Source of the DNA: Pseudomonas sp. RIT-PI-r
GTDB taxonomy: Bacteria > Pseudomonadota > Gammaproteobacteria > Pseudomonadales > Pseudomonadaceae
NCBI RefSeq assembly: GCF_001297015.1
Contig: NZ_LIGE01000024.1
Coordinates: 1 to 64,000 of the forward strand
Direction: 5' to 3'
Length of the DNA: 64,000 nucleotides
This document shows, piece by piece, positions 1-8,560 of the stretch. A program made the translations under genes and the position numbers. Every line of letters begins with the position of its first letter. Position 1 is the first letter of the stretch. Under the pieces are notes generated by a model. That model was not told where the DNA came from. It searched no databases and saw only the letters and a list, made by a program, of their open reading frames with translations.

Positions 1-313
1 AAAAGGCTTGCTCCTACGTACGGCCCGCTCGCTGGGGCTCGGGGTCCCTTCGCTCCGGGATCGATCCGGGCGCAGCGCCTACGGTTTGCTTCGCTGCACC
101 TCCTCTCGCTGTGTTTGGCTGCGCCAAACGGTCGCTGCGCTCCCACGCCCGGATCAATCCCTCCACTCAGCCTTCCGACGTCGCCCGTGGATCAAGATCA
201 AGAGCAGGCGAGCTGACACTCGGCCTATTGAGTGGTGAAGAGCGGGTGTTCGGCTTTTGTTTTGTGGTGCTCTTGCCCCTCATCGGAACGCCGCCCGCCC
301 AGCCCGCTCCCGA

Positions 314-521
314 GGGAGAGGGCGCCGATTTGTGGGCCTTTCAGAATCTGAGTTCGACTCGGTATCGCACGTCGGCGTACCTTGCCCAAACACCTCGGTC
401 AGTCACCTCTCTCTGGGAAGGAGAAGAGCCGATTTGTGTGCTTTTCAGCGCTGGAGTTCAACGCGGTATCGCACGTCGGCGTACCTTGCCCAAACACCTC
501 GGTCAGTCCCCTCTCCCTCTG
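314..521. repeat. Tandem direct repeat, period 104 bp, two copies
   Basis: Two copies of about 104 bp lie head to tail (about 314-417 and 418-521). The best conserved part is the run from ggtatcgcac at 361 and again at 465, which continues without difference for over 40 bases. The unit carries phrases such as ctctgggagagggc and accttgcccaaacacc that are typical of intergenic repeats in Pseudomonas. No convincing gene overlaps it. The function is unknown. Confidence 0.75.
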
Positions 522-545
522 GGAGAGGGCTAGGGTGAGGGGCTA

Positions 546-960
546 TTTCGCTGACACGATAAAAAACTGGAAGCCCTCACTACCCAGCAGTTCCTGTGCG
601 TAAACATGATTCCGCGAGCGCGTTTAAAGTACACGAGCCGTTACGCCATCGGGCCTACAACACCTTGCGCCGTTACCTACGCGTACGCCAGAATCCGCCG
701 GCTTACACGACCATAGCGCGGGCTATATCGTTTGCCTGCCACTGCCCATCAGTGGTCGGGTTTAGTAGCCCGTATGGTTTTAGTAAGTGCATAGGTCCCA
801 TTAAGTCAGGCGCATTTGCCTGCACTCAATGGTGGCTGTGCTCAGGGCGCTTTCGAGCGCGCCGGTCTTGCTAATTCCTCCGGTCTACTAACCTGCGCAC
901 AGCCGCCACCCTTCTTTTAGTAGAGAACGGTCGCGGCCCTTGTTCAGGAATTAGATATTT
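546..960 (+). other. Non-coding stretch with possible structured leader before the DUF6124 gene
   Basis: No coding frame here is convincing. From 831 to 910 there is an imperfect long stem: ggtggctgtgc (831-841) pairs with gcacagccgccacc (897-910) if three bases bulge. Inside it lies a perfect 5-bp stem with a TTCG loop at 847-860. The structure ends about 50 nt before the ATG at 961, so it could be a 5' leader or a regulatory RNA element. From memory, similar sequence recurs upstream of DUF6124 genes in Pseudomonas, but this was not checked. The rest (546-830) shows nothing I recognise. Confidence 0.35.
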
Positions 961-1326
961 ATGTTCAAAGCCACGCCAAACCCTCCGGGCACCGACCCAA
1001 TCCCTCACGACCCAGCGCTTGAGTCTCAAAAGACAAAAGAAGCAATCGATCGCGCCCTCGACCACTACCTCAGACCAGAAGCCCTGGCGGCCCCGCCAAA
1101 CTCGCCCAAGTTTCGCCCGGTCTATCTCGTCGACCCCACGCTGGATGACGAAACCCTCCTGGTCGAGGCTAGCGAGTCGCTTTCATACGCCCACGCCATG
1201 GCCGGTAACATCGCCAACTCAATCGGCGGCCCGGAACGCAAGCCGCTGCTGGCGCTGCAACAGGTGATCATGCTCAACGAACTGTTGGTCAATCGACTGT
1301 TGGATAAGCTGAAGTTGCCTCAGTAA
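961..1326 (+). CDS. DUF6124 family small protein
   Basis: A 121-aa soluble protein with no signal peptide or membrane segment. It has the layout of the DUF6124 (formerly DUF3077) family that is abundant in fluorescent pseudomonads. The N-terminus is Pro-rich and begins MFKATPNPP. A helix follows with AIDRALDHYL (residues 30-39). The C-terminal helical half contains ESLSYAHAMAGNIA and LALQQVIMLNELLVNRLLD. The family has no established biochemical role; some members have been found regulated by surface or host signals. The gene stands alone, followed by a REP doublet. The start is the only ATG in frame near the conserved N-terminus. The family call comes from pattern memory. Confidence 0.75.
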   Translation: MFKATPNPPGTDPIPHDPALESQKTKEAIDRALDHYLRPEALAAPPNSPKFRPVYLVDPTLDDETLLVEASESLSYAHAMAGNIANSIGGPERKPLLALQQVIMLNELLVNRLLDKLKLPQ

Positions 1327-1343
1327 TTTCGCCGGCTGTTATG

Positions 1344-1447
1344 GCCTCATCGCGAGCAGGCTCGCTCCTACATTGGATCTGTGGTGATCACAGATTGTGA
1401 GCCCGACAACGATCCCCTGTAGGAGTGAGCCTGCTCGCGATGAGGCA
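1344..1447. repeat. REP doublet (inverted REP pair)
   Basis: gcctcatcgcgagcaggctc (1344-1363) is answered in inverted orientation by gagcctgctcgcgatgaggc (1428-1447). The arms are about 29 nt with a 46-nt spacer. This is the REPIN-like form of the REP family also seen at 18712-18799 and 62627-62710. It sits between convergent genes and may also act as a transcript end. Confidence 0.8.
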
Positions 1448-1458
1448 CCAGTCGCCGC

Positions 1459-2850
1459 CTACTTCACGCTTTGCACGTGCATATCCACCGCAATCCCGTC
1501 GCCTTTATCCGTACTGGCGTGATAGAAAAAACCGTAATCCACCAGATAGTAATAATGATCCATCGGCACGGGCTTCAAGCTCTTGCGCTGATCACGGCAA
1601 CTGATCGCTTTGGCGTTACCACTCAACGCCGGGTTCAGCAGTTTGGCGGGTGACTCGCTGTCGACGGTGCAATCCACGGTAACCGGTTCTTCCCCCAGCG
1701 AGCCGATCAGGTTGCTGTTGATGCTGCCTTGGCGGGTGTAGCCCAGTTGGCTGCCGACGCGCATTTGCTGCCAATCACCTCGGAAACTCAAATTGTCGAT
1801 CACAAGGGTGTTGCGGGACAGTTTGGCCTGTTCCCGACCGGACAGGGTGAGCAGGCCGCGCCAGCTGATTTGATGGCCGACGAGGTTTTCGCTCTTATGG
1901 TCAATGCTCAGTTGTTGGCTGACCGGGTCGGTGGAAATGAAGTATTCGGTGCGTTCCGGCCAGCTCTTTTTGCTATTGCTGGCGGTCCCGGCGAGGTCCA
2001 GGTAAGTCAGGGTCTTGAGTGGTTTCGGCAGGTGCAGCTGTTCGATGCTTTTCAGCACGTTCGGGCTGATGTCGGGGATAGCGTTGGCATCTACCGCCGC
2101 TTTGCTGCGTCGGGTCAGCGCCGGCAGGCTGGCGATGGACGTTGGTGCGTTGCACACCAGTTCAAACATCTTTGACTTGTCCGCCTCGGACGCCGTGATT
2201 ACTTTGGTCTCGGGGAACATGTCGATTTTGCCGTCGGTGACCTGGTTGTCGGCGTTGAGGAAATAGCGGGCCAGCAGCTTGGAATTGCGTGTGGCGCAAT
2301 CGAACGTGTAGTGCTCGCGAGTTTGGGTGAACGGTGCGCTATTGACCAGGTTGAGGCGGGTTTTCGGCTCGTCGTAGGCCATCCATACATCGACGTGCCC
2401 GGCCTTGTTTTGCAGGTTGTTTTTATCGACCAGCAACCAGCGACCTGTGTCGTCTTCCGCCACTTTGCGCCAATCGGCTACAGGCAGGTTTTTGCATGCC
2501 TGGAGGAAATCGCGGTTGTTCAGCAGTGTGGCGTGGTAACGCTCGGGCAACGCCCTCGCCGGCGCATAGTGACGCGGATTGCCCGGATAAATGTGGCGCA
2601 TCAACAGGAATGAATACACTTCGTTGATCTGCGCCGTGCTGCAGGCCGCAGAGTACTGGAAGCGCTGTACCACCACGGATTGCGGATCGCGCGGCTCGAT
2701 CACCTGAAAGTTGATGACGTCGCCTTCACGCATCAGGCTGTTGGGCGTCAACGGCTGGGCCAGCAACACTGCCTGGCGGTCGGTATTTTTGGGCTGGGTG
2801 ACGCAAGCGGCCAGCAGCAATGTGCTGATGCAAAGAATGATGCGCTGCAC
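1459..2850 (-). CDS. Predicted lipoprotein of unknown function
   Basis: I chose the GTG at 2850, giving 463 aa, because it is preceded by ggagag and gives a compact lipoprotein signal: VQRIILCISTLLLAAC with lipobox LAAC. An ATG 11 codons upstream (2883) would bury the signal behind a polar extension. The mature part is hydrophilic with no motif I know. It contains several Cys that could form disulfides in the periplasm, and ends with a Tyr-rich segment (DHYYYLVDYGFFYH). It is expected on the inner face of the outer membrane or in the periplasm. A second lipoprotein gene follows upstream on the same strand with about 80 nt between, so they may be co-transcribed. The function is not recognised. 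Confidence 0.7.
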   Translation of the reverse strand: MQRIILCISTLLLAACVTQPKNTDRQAVLLAQPLTPNSLMREGDVINFQVIEPRDPQSVVVQRFQYSAACSTAQINEVYSFLLMRHIYPGNPRHYAPARALPERYHATLLNNRDFLQACKNLPVADWRKVAEDDTGRWLLVDKNNLQNKAGHVDVWMAYDEPKTRLNLVNSAPFTQTREHYTFDCATRNSKLLARYFLNADNQVTDGKIDMFPETKVITASEADKSKMFELVCNAPTSIASLPALTRRSKAAVDANAIPDISPNVLKSIEQLHLPKPLKTLTYLDLAGTASNSKKSWPERTEYFISTDPVSQQLSIDHKSENLVGHQISWRGLLTLSGREQAKLSRNTLVIDNLSFRGDWQQMRVGSQLGYTRQGSINSNLIGSLGEEPVTVDCTVDSESPAKLLNPALSGNAKAISCRDQRKSLKPVPMDHYYYLVDYGFFYHASTDKGDGIAVDMHVQSVK

Positions 2851-2929
2851 GGAACTCTCCGGGGGATCGATTGAAAGAGGCATTACGATTCATATAGCTC
2901 TGCTTGGGCTCAGCGCAGCGCCATCACCC

Positions 2930-3628
2930 TTACTCGTTCAAATCCTTGACCAGATAGTCGCCGACAATCTGCGAAACACCGGTCAACGCGGTGCGTACCA
3001 GTTCCGGTTCAGTGCGATAGCGCAGCGGCTCATAACCGTAGGTGTTGGCGCCGTTAAACGCGGTGATCGGCTCGTTGCGCTGCCAGATCAACTCGTCGCC
3101 GCGCTTCATCACGCCGTTGACCGCGATGGTCGGGTAAACCACGCTGCTGAAGCCCTGGGTCAGGGCGAAGCCCCAGTTGAATACGGTCAGTTCAATCTGC
3201 GCGTCCGCCGGTTCGTTGTCGCCGACGATTTTGAAGCGGCCGCTGGCGGCGAGTTTTTCTTCGAAGCTCGTTTTCACCAAGTCGCCGAGGTTGATGTTGG
3301 CGGTTTCCATGTTGTACAGGATCGCATCGACGGTCGACATGGAGGCCAAGTCGCCGGCCTTCAAACCAGCAGCAAAACCGGCACCGCCGAGTGCCGCCGT
3401 ACCGATTTTGCCAGCGCCCGCCGCCAGACCTACGCCGGTGCCGACGCCCGCGCCAATGGCGGCGCCCCATGCTTGTTCGCGGCCCATATAGCTCATTTCC
3501 CGGGGTTTCCATGACACCGCAAGGATTTTCACGGTGTGGATTTGGGTACGGTATTCGGGCTTGAATTTCTGGTTGGCGCATCCGGCCAGGAACAGAACGG
3601 CGAACATCAGGACAGCGATCTTCTTCAT
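2930..3628 (-). CDS. Predicted lipoprotein with Gly-rich segment
   Basis: The start at 3628 gives 232 aa beginning MKKIAVLMFAVLFLAGC, a textbook lipoprotein signal with lipobox LAGC. The frame stays open upstream to 3943, but that extension looks non-coding. Residues about 55-90 are a Gly/Ala-rich stretch (GAAIGAGVGTGVGLAAGAG) that could insert in or contact membrane. The remainder has a CsgG/LpoB-like feel (NLGDLVKTSFEEKLAASGRF, then DAQIELTVFNWGF), but I cannot assign a family with confidence. It is probably a surface or periplasm-facing lipoprotein. It lies upstream of and on the same strand as the other lipoprotein gene. Confidence 0.7.
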   Translation of the reverse strand: MKKIAVLMFAVLFLAGCANQKFKPEYRTQIHTVKILAVSWKPREMSYMGREQAWGAAIGAGVGTGVGLAAGAGKIGTAALGGAGFAAGLKAGDLASMSTVDAILYNMETANINLGDLVKTSFEEKLAASGRFKIVGDNEPADAQIELTVFNWGFALTQGFSSVVYPTIAVNGVMKRGDELIWQRNEPITAFNGANTYGYEPLRYRTEPELVRTALTGVSQIVGDYLVKDLNE

Positions 3629-3824
3629 GAAGGACTCACAACAAGAAACGGACTTGCGGAGGTTGTCGTCCGCATGCAGGAATTCTGAAGGGGTGATGGC
3701 TATTAATGTGCCACTATCGCGGCGATCGAGTTCCGGCGCCTGAATGCCGCTGCCGCCAGCACGTGGAAGCGCGCATCGGAAAATTCGCTGGACACACACA
3801 GCCCCACACGCTGACGTCTCGCGC

Positions 3825-4031
3825 TCTATTGCGAGAGATTCCCAGCGATGCGCGCTGTGCCACGGGCCGGATATCAAAGGCACGGGGCCGTTGGCGAAAA
3901 AGAGCAATCCGTCCACACCCGACCTGACCACCCCCGCGTTCAAGCAACGGCTAAATGATTACCCGGGGGGGATTGTGTCTTCGGTGATCCTGCGCCCGAA
4001 CGGCAATCTGATACCGAAAACCTTGCAGGAG
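3825..4031 (+). pseudogene. Remnant of a c-type cytochrome gene
   Basis: Frame +3 encodes RCALCHGPDIKGTGPLAKKS followed by TPDLTTPAF and DYPGGIVSSVILRPNG. It has a heme-binding CXXCH (codons at about 3849-3863) and the downstream pattern of a short periplasmic cytochrome c. There is no signal peptide in this frame. The frame upstream of the heme motif is unrelated sequence, and the reading runs straight into a REP doublet at about 4035, so the distal Met ligand region is missing. I infer a gene broken at both ends. The remaining 3629-3824 holds nothing I recognise. Confidence 0.45.
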
Positions 4032-4036
4032 AATTC

Positions 4037-4106
4037 AAAAAGATCGCAGCCTGCGGCAGCTCCTACACCGATTATCTGTAGGAGCTGCCGCAGGCTGCGA
4101 TTTTTT
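4037..4106. repeat. REP doublet
   Basis: aaaagatcgcagcctgcggc (4037-4056) is answered by gccgcaggctgcgatttttt (4087-4106). Both arms are about 30 nt and the spacer is about 10 nt. The T-run on the plus strand could let it act as a terminator. This is the gatcgcagcc type of REP, also seen at 16609-16651 and 60837-60911. Confidence 0.75.
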
Positions 4107-4110
4107 GCTG

Positions 4111-5676
4111 TTAGCGGTTAAACCGCTCCACCAACGAATATTGCGTGTTAGCCGTCTTCGTCAGCTCTTCACTCAGCAACGCCGAGTTATGCGCCTGCTC
4201 CGACGTCTGATCCGCCAACTCCGAAATATTGCTGATGTTGCGGCTGATCTCTTCAGCCACCGCACTTTGCTCTTCCGTCGCCGCCGCAATCTGCGTGGTC
4301 ATGTCGGTGATGTTGGCCACCGCTTCGCTGATGCCGACCAGTGCCTGATCCGCTTCCAGCACCCGCGCCACACCTTCTTCCGCTTGGCGATGGCCGGCTT
4401 CCATGGTTTGCACGGCGCTGGACGCGGTCTGCTGCAACTTGGCGATCAGGGCATGAATCTGCCCGGTCGATTCGCTGGTGCGTTGCGCCAGTTGACGCAC
4501 TTCGTCAGCTACTACCGCGAAGCCACGGCCCATCTCGCCAGCACGTGCAGCTTCGATGGCGGCGTTGAGCGCGAGCAGGTTGGTCTGGTCGGCGATGCCT
4601 TTGATCACATCAACCACGCCGCCGATTTCGTCGCTGTCCTTGGCCAGTTGGGTCACGGTCAGGCCGGTTTCCCCCACGACCACGGACAGACGCTGAATGG
4701 CTTCGCGGGTTTCCCCGGCGATGTCACGGCCGCGACCGGTCAGGCGATTGGCTTCCTGAGTGGCGTCAGCAGTGCGCTGGACGTGGCTCGCCACTTCTTG
4801 CGTGGTCGCGGCCATCTGGTTGACGGCGGTGGCGACCTGTTCGGTTTCCACGCGCTGACGTTCCAGACCAGTGGAGCTGTTGTGCGCCAGGGCGTCGGAC
4901 TGCTTGGCCTGATCGGTCAGGTGTTCGGCGGTGTCCTGCAGACGAGTCAGGCAGGTTTTCAGGCGGGCTTCCTGGCTGAGGATCGACATTTCCAGACGCG
5001 CCTGGGCGCCACGGCTGTCGGTGTACATCTGCGCGATCAGCGGGTCAGAGGTGGTCTGCTCGGCCAGACGCAGCAGGCGCTTGAGCCCGCGTTGCTGCCA
5101 TTGCAGGCCCATCAGGCCCAGCGGCACCGACAGACCGGCGGCGAGAGCGAAGCCCCACTGCGAGTTCAGGGTCGCGCCGATCACGAAGCTCAACTGGCTG
5201 ACCAGAATGAACGGCAGCCAGTCTTGCAGCACCGGTAGCCATTTATCGCTGGAAGGGATCGCCGACTTGCCTTGGTTGATGCGTTGGTAGAGCGCTTCGG
5301 CACGGCGGATCTGTTCGGCGGTGGGTTTGATCCGCACCGACTCGTAACCGACCACCTGATTGCCGTCGAACACCGGTGTGACATAGGCGTTAACCCAGTA
5401 ATGGTCACCGGTCTTGCAGCGATTCTTGACAATGCCCATCCATGGCAAGCCTTGTTTCAGTGTGCCCCACATGTGCGAAAACACCGCCGCCGGCACGTCA
5501 GGGTGACGGACCAGGTTATGCGGCGCACGGATCAGTTCCTCACGCGAAAACCCGCTGATTTCGACGAAAGCGTCGTTGCAGTAGGTGATCACGCCCTTGG
5601 CGTCGGTTGTGGAAATCAACCGCTGCTGAGCCGGAAAAGTCCGTTCGCGTTGTGTAATGGGCTGGTTATTACGCAT
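4111..5676 (-). CDS. PAS-domain methyl-accepting chemotaxis protein (Aer-like)
   Basis: A 521-aa transducer of the Aer type. Residues about 10-125 are a PAS domain ([19 protein letters not shown], then NLVRHPDVP and [12 protein letters not shown]), which usually binds FAD or another redox or ligand cue on the cytoplasmic side. Residues about 150-195 hold two closely spaced hydrophobic segments ([32 protein letters not shown]) with no periplasmic domain, so sensing is intracellular. The rest is a long coiled-coil signalling domain. The highly conserved hairpin tip reads [20 protein letters not shown], followed by [20 protein letters not shown], the contact site for CheA/CheW. Gln/Glu pairs suit methylation. 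The gene is monocistronic. Likely role: energy or redox taxis. Confidence 0.92.
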   Translation of the reverse strand: MRNNQPITQRERTFPAQQRLISTTDAKGVITYCNDAFVEISGFSREELIRAPHNLVRHPDVPAAVFSHMWGTLKQGLPWMGIVKNRCKTGDHYWVNAYVTPVFDGNQVVGYESVRIKPTAEQIRRAEALYQRINQGKSAIPSSDKWLPVLQDWLPFILVSQLSFVIGATLNSQWGFALAAGLSVPLGLMGLQWQQRGLKRLLRLAEQTTSDPLIAQMYTDSRGAQARLEMSILSQEARLKTCLTRLQDTAEHLTDQAKQSDALAHNSSTGLERQRVETEQVATAVNQMAATTQEVASHVQRTADATQEANRLTGRGRDIAGETREAIQRLSVVVGETGLTVTQLAKDSDEIGGVVDVIKGIADQTNLLALNAAIEAARAGEMGRGFAVVADEVRQLAQRTSESTGQIHALIAKLQQTASSAVQTMEAGHRQAEEGVARVLEADQALVGISEAVANITDMTTQIAAATEEQSAVAEEISRNISNISELADQTSEQAHNSALLSEELTKTANTQYSLVERFNR

Positions 5677-5721
5677 GGTTTTTCAATCCGCAAGGCTTTG
5701 AAAGGTTGTCGGCGGTGACAG

Positions 5722-5752
5722 CTGATTATTGAAAATTTTTTTCAATAATCAG
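5722..5752. terminator. Perfect AT-rich palindrome between MCP and CPBP genes
   Basis: ctgattattgaaa (5722-5734) and tttcaataatcag (5740-5752) are exact inverted repeats around five T residues. The palindrome lies 27 nt past the stop of the CPBP protease gene, and upstream of the chemoreceptor start. It could be a weak terminator for the first or an operator for the second. Confidence 0.4.
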
Positions 5753-5778
5753 CACAGCGTCGCAAAACGGCGCTTGCT

Positions 5779-6570
5779 TCAGCCGGCGAGCATCGGATAG
5801 GTGAACAGGCCGAAATGCAGCAGGTTCAGGCCGAAATGCGTGACGATCGCCGCGCCGAGTCCGCCAAAACGATAGGCCAGACCATAGCCGACCCCCGCCA
5901 GCCCTGCCAGCAACACCCAGCTCCAGCCCGCGCCGGCATGCACCAGACCAAACAGCAGCGAGGCCAGCAGCAGGGCGAGGTTGTCGCCGTACGGCAGGTG
6001 TTTGAAGCGCTGGCTGAGGCCGCCCTGTATATAGCCGCGAAACAGCGCTTCTTCGACCAAGGTCACCAGCAGCAGATTATTGAGCACCCACAGCCACGCC
6101 TGATCCGGCCACTTCGGCGCCCAGGCAATCACACCCAGCAACAGCGCGCCGCCGAGGGCCAGAACCGCGCTCAGCGTCAGGGCGAGGGCGGTGGCGTAGA
6201 CGCTCAGGCGCAACGAACGGCGCCCGACAATCCACGGGCACACCAGCAGCAACCAGAAACCAATCAGCGGTTTATCCAGATTCAGGTACATCGAGAACGG
6301 CACGGCGTTGTCGGTGAAGCGCTGCGGATCGATAGCCCGACCGTTGGCGAAACCCGGTAACCAGTGCAGCGCCAACGCCACGGCCAACACGATGAACAGC
6401 CCATGACCAAGAAAACGCGCGACCGGCACCTGTTGCTGGCGCACGGCAAAACCGGCGAACACCAGCAGCCCCACGGAAATCAAAGCGAGCCAGCCGAGGT
6501 GGCCGTAGCTCAGCGCCCATCCATAACCGAAGCTGAGAAGCGCCAGATAGAGCCATGGCAAAGCCTTCAT
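5779..6570 (-). CDS. CPBP family intramembrane metalloprotease
   Basis: The start at 6570 gives 263 aa that begin directly with a membrane segment (MKALPWLYLALLSFGYGW). The frame is open for 69 more codons upstream, but that region is REP sequence and does not look coding. There are about eight hydrophobic segments. The three hallmarks of the CAAX-protease/bacteriocin-processing (Abi) family are present: EEALFRG (EExxxR), FGLVHAG (FxxxH) and THFGLNLL (HxxxN). The Glu and His residues are the expected active site for an inner-membrane glutamate or metallo-protease. No bacteriocin or prenylated substrate is encoded nearby, so the substrate is unknown. A REP doublet separates it from inhA. Confidence 0.9.
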   Translation of the reverse strand: MKALPWLYLALLSFGYGWALSYGHLGWLALISVGLLVFAGFAVRQQQVPVARFLGHGLFIVLAVALALHWLPGFANGRAIDPQRFTDNAVPFSMYLNLDKPLIGFWLLLVCPWIVGRRSLRLSVYATALALTLSAVLALGGALLLGVIAWAPKWPDQAWLWVLNNLLLVTLVEEALFRGYIQGGLSQRFKHLPYGDNLALLLASLLFGLVHAGAGWSWVLLAGLAGVGYGLAYRFGGLGAAIVTHFGLNLLHFGLFTYPMLAG

Positions 6571-6688
6571 CGAAAGTCCCTGTGCAGAATGTTTGGAGGG
6601 GCTTTCTACACGGGTGGGGGCGCGGGGACAAGTGAAGGTGAAGGGGGAAACCGGGGCAGCACACAAACCTATGGTCAACCCCTTTACC

Positions 6689-6780
6689 TGTGGGAGCTGG
6701 CTTGCCAGCGATGAGGCCTGTTCAGCCGACATCTTCATCGACTGGTCCACCGCTATCGCTGGCAAGCCAGCTCCCACAGG
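6689..6780. repeat. REP doublet
   Basis: ctgtgggagctggcttgcca (6689-6708) is repeated in inverted form as tggcaagccagctcccacag (6760-6779). It lies between the CPBP gene and the 3' end of inhA. Confidence 0.8.
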
Positions 6781-6800
6781 GTTTTGTGTTTGCCTGGGAA

Positions 6801-7487
6801 TCAGTGCAAGTTGAGTTTGGCGGCAGCGCGCTCGGTAATTTCCGTACGTAGCTTCAGCGATGGCGCTGCACGCAAACGGGCCTCATCGACAACCGCACCC
6901 GGCGCAGTCTCCGGGCTGCCGGAATTGAACGGCGGTGCCGGGGCATATTCCAATTGCAACTGGATCAGTTGCGCCGCGTCGGCACCCACCAACTCTTCAG
7001 CCAATACCAAGGCAAAATCGATCCCCGCGGTAATCCCGCCACCGGTAAACAGATTGCCGTCACGCACCACCCGATCTTTCACCGCAATCGCACCCAGCGT
7101 CGGCAGCAGATCGTGATACGCCCAATGCGTGGTCGCGCGTTTGCCTTGCAGCAGGCCCGCCGCGCCGAGGACCAACGAGCCGGTGCACACTGAGGTCACA
7201 TATTTCGCCTGAAGGGCCTGGCGTTTGATGAAGTCCAGCGTCTGCGCGTCTTCCATCAACGGCCCGACACCGCCGCCACCGGGAATGCAGATCACATCCA
7301 GACACGGGCAATCCTCGAACGTGATGGTCGGTTTCAACAGCAGACCGGTGCTGGCGGTGACCGGCATCAGATCCTTCCAGATCAGATGCACCTGTACGTC
7401 CGGCAACGAGGCAAGCACGTCATAAGGGCCGGTCAGGTCGAGTTGCTGAACCTGCGGAAACAACAGAAAACCGATCTGCAACGTCAT
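6801..7487 (-). CDS. inhA: Isonitrile hydratase, DJ-1/PfpI family
   Basis: The start at 7487 gives 228 aa, the length I recall for isonitrile hydratase InhA of P. putida. The sequence reads like that protein throughout (N-terminus MTLQIGFLLFPQVQQLDLTG). The enzyme hydrates isonitriles to N-substituted formamides in the cytoplasm. The expected catalytic residues fall in register: Asp17 in QQLDLTG, Cys101 in the nucleophile elbow VTSVCTGS, and Thr102 after it. The HWAYHDLL segment and the glycine-rich ICIPGGGGVG loop complete the DJ-1 fold. The gene is divergent from a GlxA-type regulator with 89 nt between the starts. That regulator is likely to control it, and an isonitrile or formamide effector would be logical (inference). 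Confidence 0.88.
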   Translation of the reverse strand: MTLQIGFLLFPQVQQLDLTGPYDVLASLPDVQVHLIWKDLMPVTASTGLLLKPTITFEDCPCLDVICIPGGGGVGPLMEDAQTLDFIKRQALQAKYVTSVCTGSLVLGAAGLLQGKRATTHWAYHDLLPTLGAIAVKDRVVRDGNLFTGGGITAGIDFALVLAEELVGADAAQLIQLQLEYAPAPPFNSGSPETAPGAVVDEARLRAAPSLKLRTEITERAAAKLNLH

Positions 7488-7576
7488 CGTTCTTGCTCCA
7501 TGAAAAGGGGTGGACGGCTTCACTGTAGGCGCGTAGGTTCTGGCGCATACGCCAATCACCCCACGAATTACGCCAA

Positions 7577-8560
7577 ATGCCCAAAGCCATCCACGTACTC
7601 GCGTTTGCCAACATGCAGATCCTCGACGTCACCGGGCCGTTGCAGGTGTTCGCCTCGGCCAACGACATCGCTCGTCAACGCGGTTTGCCGATACCCTATT
7701 CGCCGAGCGTGATTGCCAGCGGCGGCGGGGCGGTGATGTCATCGGCGGGTCTGGCGGTGTTGGCTGAGCCTTTACCGGACGCGGCCAGTGACACGCTGAT
7801 CATCGCCGGCGGCTGGGGCATTTATCCCGCCGCTGAAGATGTGCCGCTGGTGGATTGGGTGCGCGCACATGCCGCGAAATGCCGACGCGTGGCCTCGGTG
7901 TGCACAGGCGCTTTTTTGCTGGCCGCCAGTGGCTGGCTCGACGGTCGTCGCGTGGTCACCCACTGGACCCGCTGCGAACAACTGGCGCAGCAACACCCCA
8001 ATCTGCACGTTGAGGCGAATCCGATTTTCATCAACGACGGCCCGGTGTGGACCTCGGCGGGTGTCACCGCTGGCATCGACTTGGCTTTGGCAATGGTCGA
8101 AGAAGATCTGGGCAGCGACATCGCATTGGATGTCGCCCGCCATCTGGTGGTGTTCCTCAAGCGCCCCGGCGGGCAATCGCAGTTCAGCGTGACCTTGTCG
8201 TTGCAGAATCAGGGCAATCGTTTTGATGAGTTGCACGCGTGGATCGCCGAGAACCTCACCTGCGACCTCGGCGTCCCGACCCTTGCCGAGCAGGCCGGCA
8301 TGAGTGAACGCAGTTTCGTCCGCCATTACCGCGCCGACACCGGCCAGACCCCGGCGCGGGCCATCGAAATGATCCGCGTCGAAACCGCCCGGCGATTGCT
8401 CAGTGACACTGGTCTGCCGGTCAAACGCATCGCGGCCAATTGCGGGTTTGGCAGTGAAGAGACGTTGCGTCGTAGTTTTCTGCGGGCAATTGGCGTAACG
8501 CCGCAGGCTTATCGCGAGCGGTTTTCGGTCAGTGCTGCAACAGATCCAGTAATGCCTTGA
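7577..8560 (+). CDS. GlxA-type AraC family transcriptional regulator with DJ-1 domain
   Basis: A 327-aa two-domain protein. Residues 1-165 are a DJ-1/PfpI-like sensor domain (IHVLAFANMQILDVTGPLQV; elbow ASVCTGAFLLAASG with Cys; VVTHWTRCEQL). Residues about 215-315 are an AraC-type DNA-binding domain with two helix-turn-helix units (LAEQAGMSERSFVRHYRA and VKRIAANCGFGSEETLRRSF). It is probably an activator that senses a small molecule through the DJ-1 domain. It is divergent from inhA, whose product has the same fold, so sensor and enzyme may bind related molecules. Its 3' end overlaps the convergent alpha/beta hydrolase gene by 32 nt. Confidence 0.9.
   Translation: MPKAIHVLAFANMQILDVTGPLQVFASANDIARQRGLPIPYSPSVIASGGGAVMSSAGLAVLAEPLPDAASDTLIIAGGWGIYPAAEDVPLVDWVRAHAAKCRRVASVCTGAFLLAASGWLDGRRVVTHWTRCEQLAQQHPNLHVEANPIFINDGPVWTSAGVTAGIDLALAMVEEDLGSDIALDVARHLVVFLKRPGGQSQFSVTLSLQNQGNRFDELHAWIAENLTCDLGVPTLAEQAGMSERSFVRHYRADTGQTPARAIEMIRVETARRLLSDTGLPVKRIAANCGFGSEETLRRSFLRAIGVTPQAYRERFSVSAATDPVMP

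Noticed and set aside
1..560. Several overlapping open frames in the first 560 nt
   Set aside because: They run through tandem repeats and REP-like phrases; composition is that of intergenic repeat DNA.
3629..3943. Extension of the second lipoprotein to an ATG at 3943
   Set aside because: It would place the lipoprotein signal deep inside the chain; the ATG at 3628 begins a perfect signal peptide.
4105..5238. Plus-strand open frame of 377 codons opposite the chemoreceptor
   Set aside because: Lies wholly antisense to a well-supported MCP gene and is His/Arg/Gln-rich nonsense without motifs.
6571..6777. Extension of the CPBP protease to 6777
   Set aside because: The added region overlaps a REP doublet and has no protein-like character.
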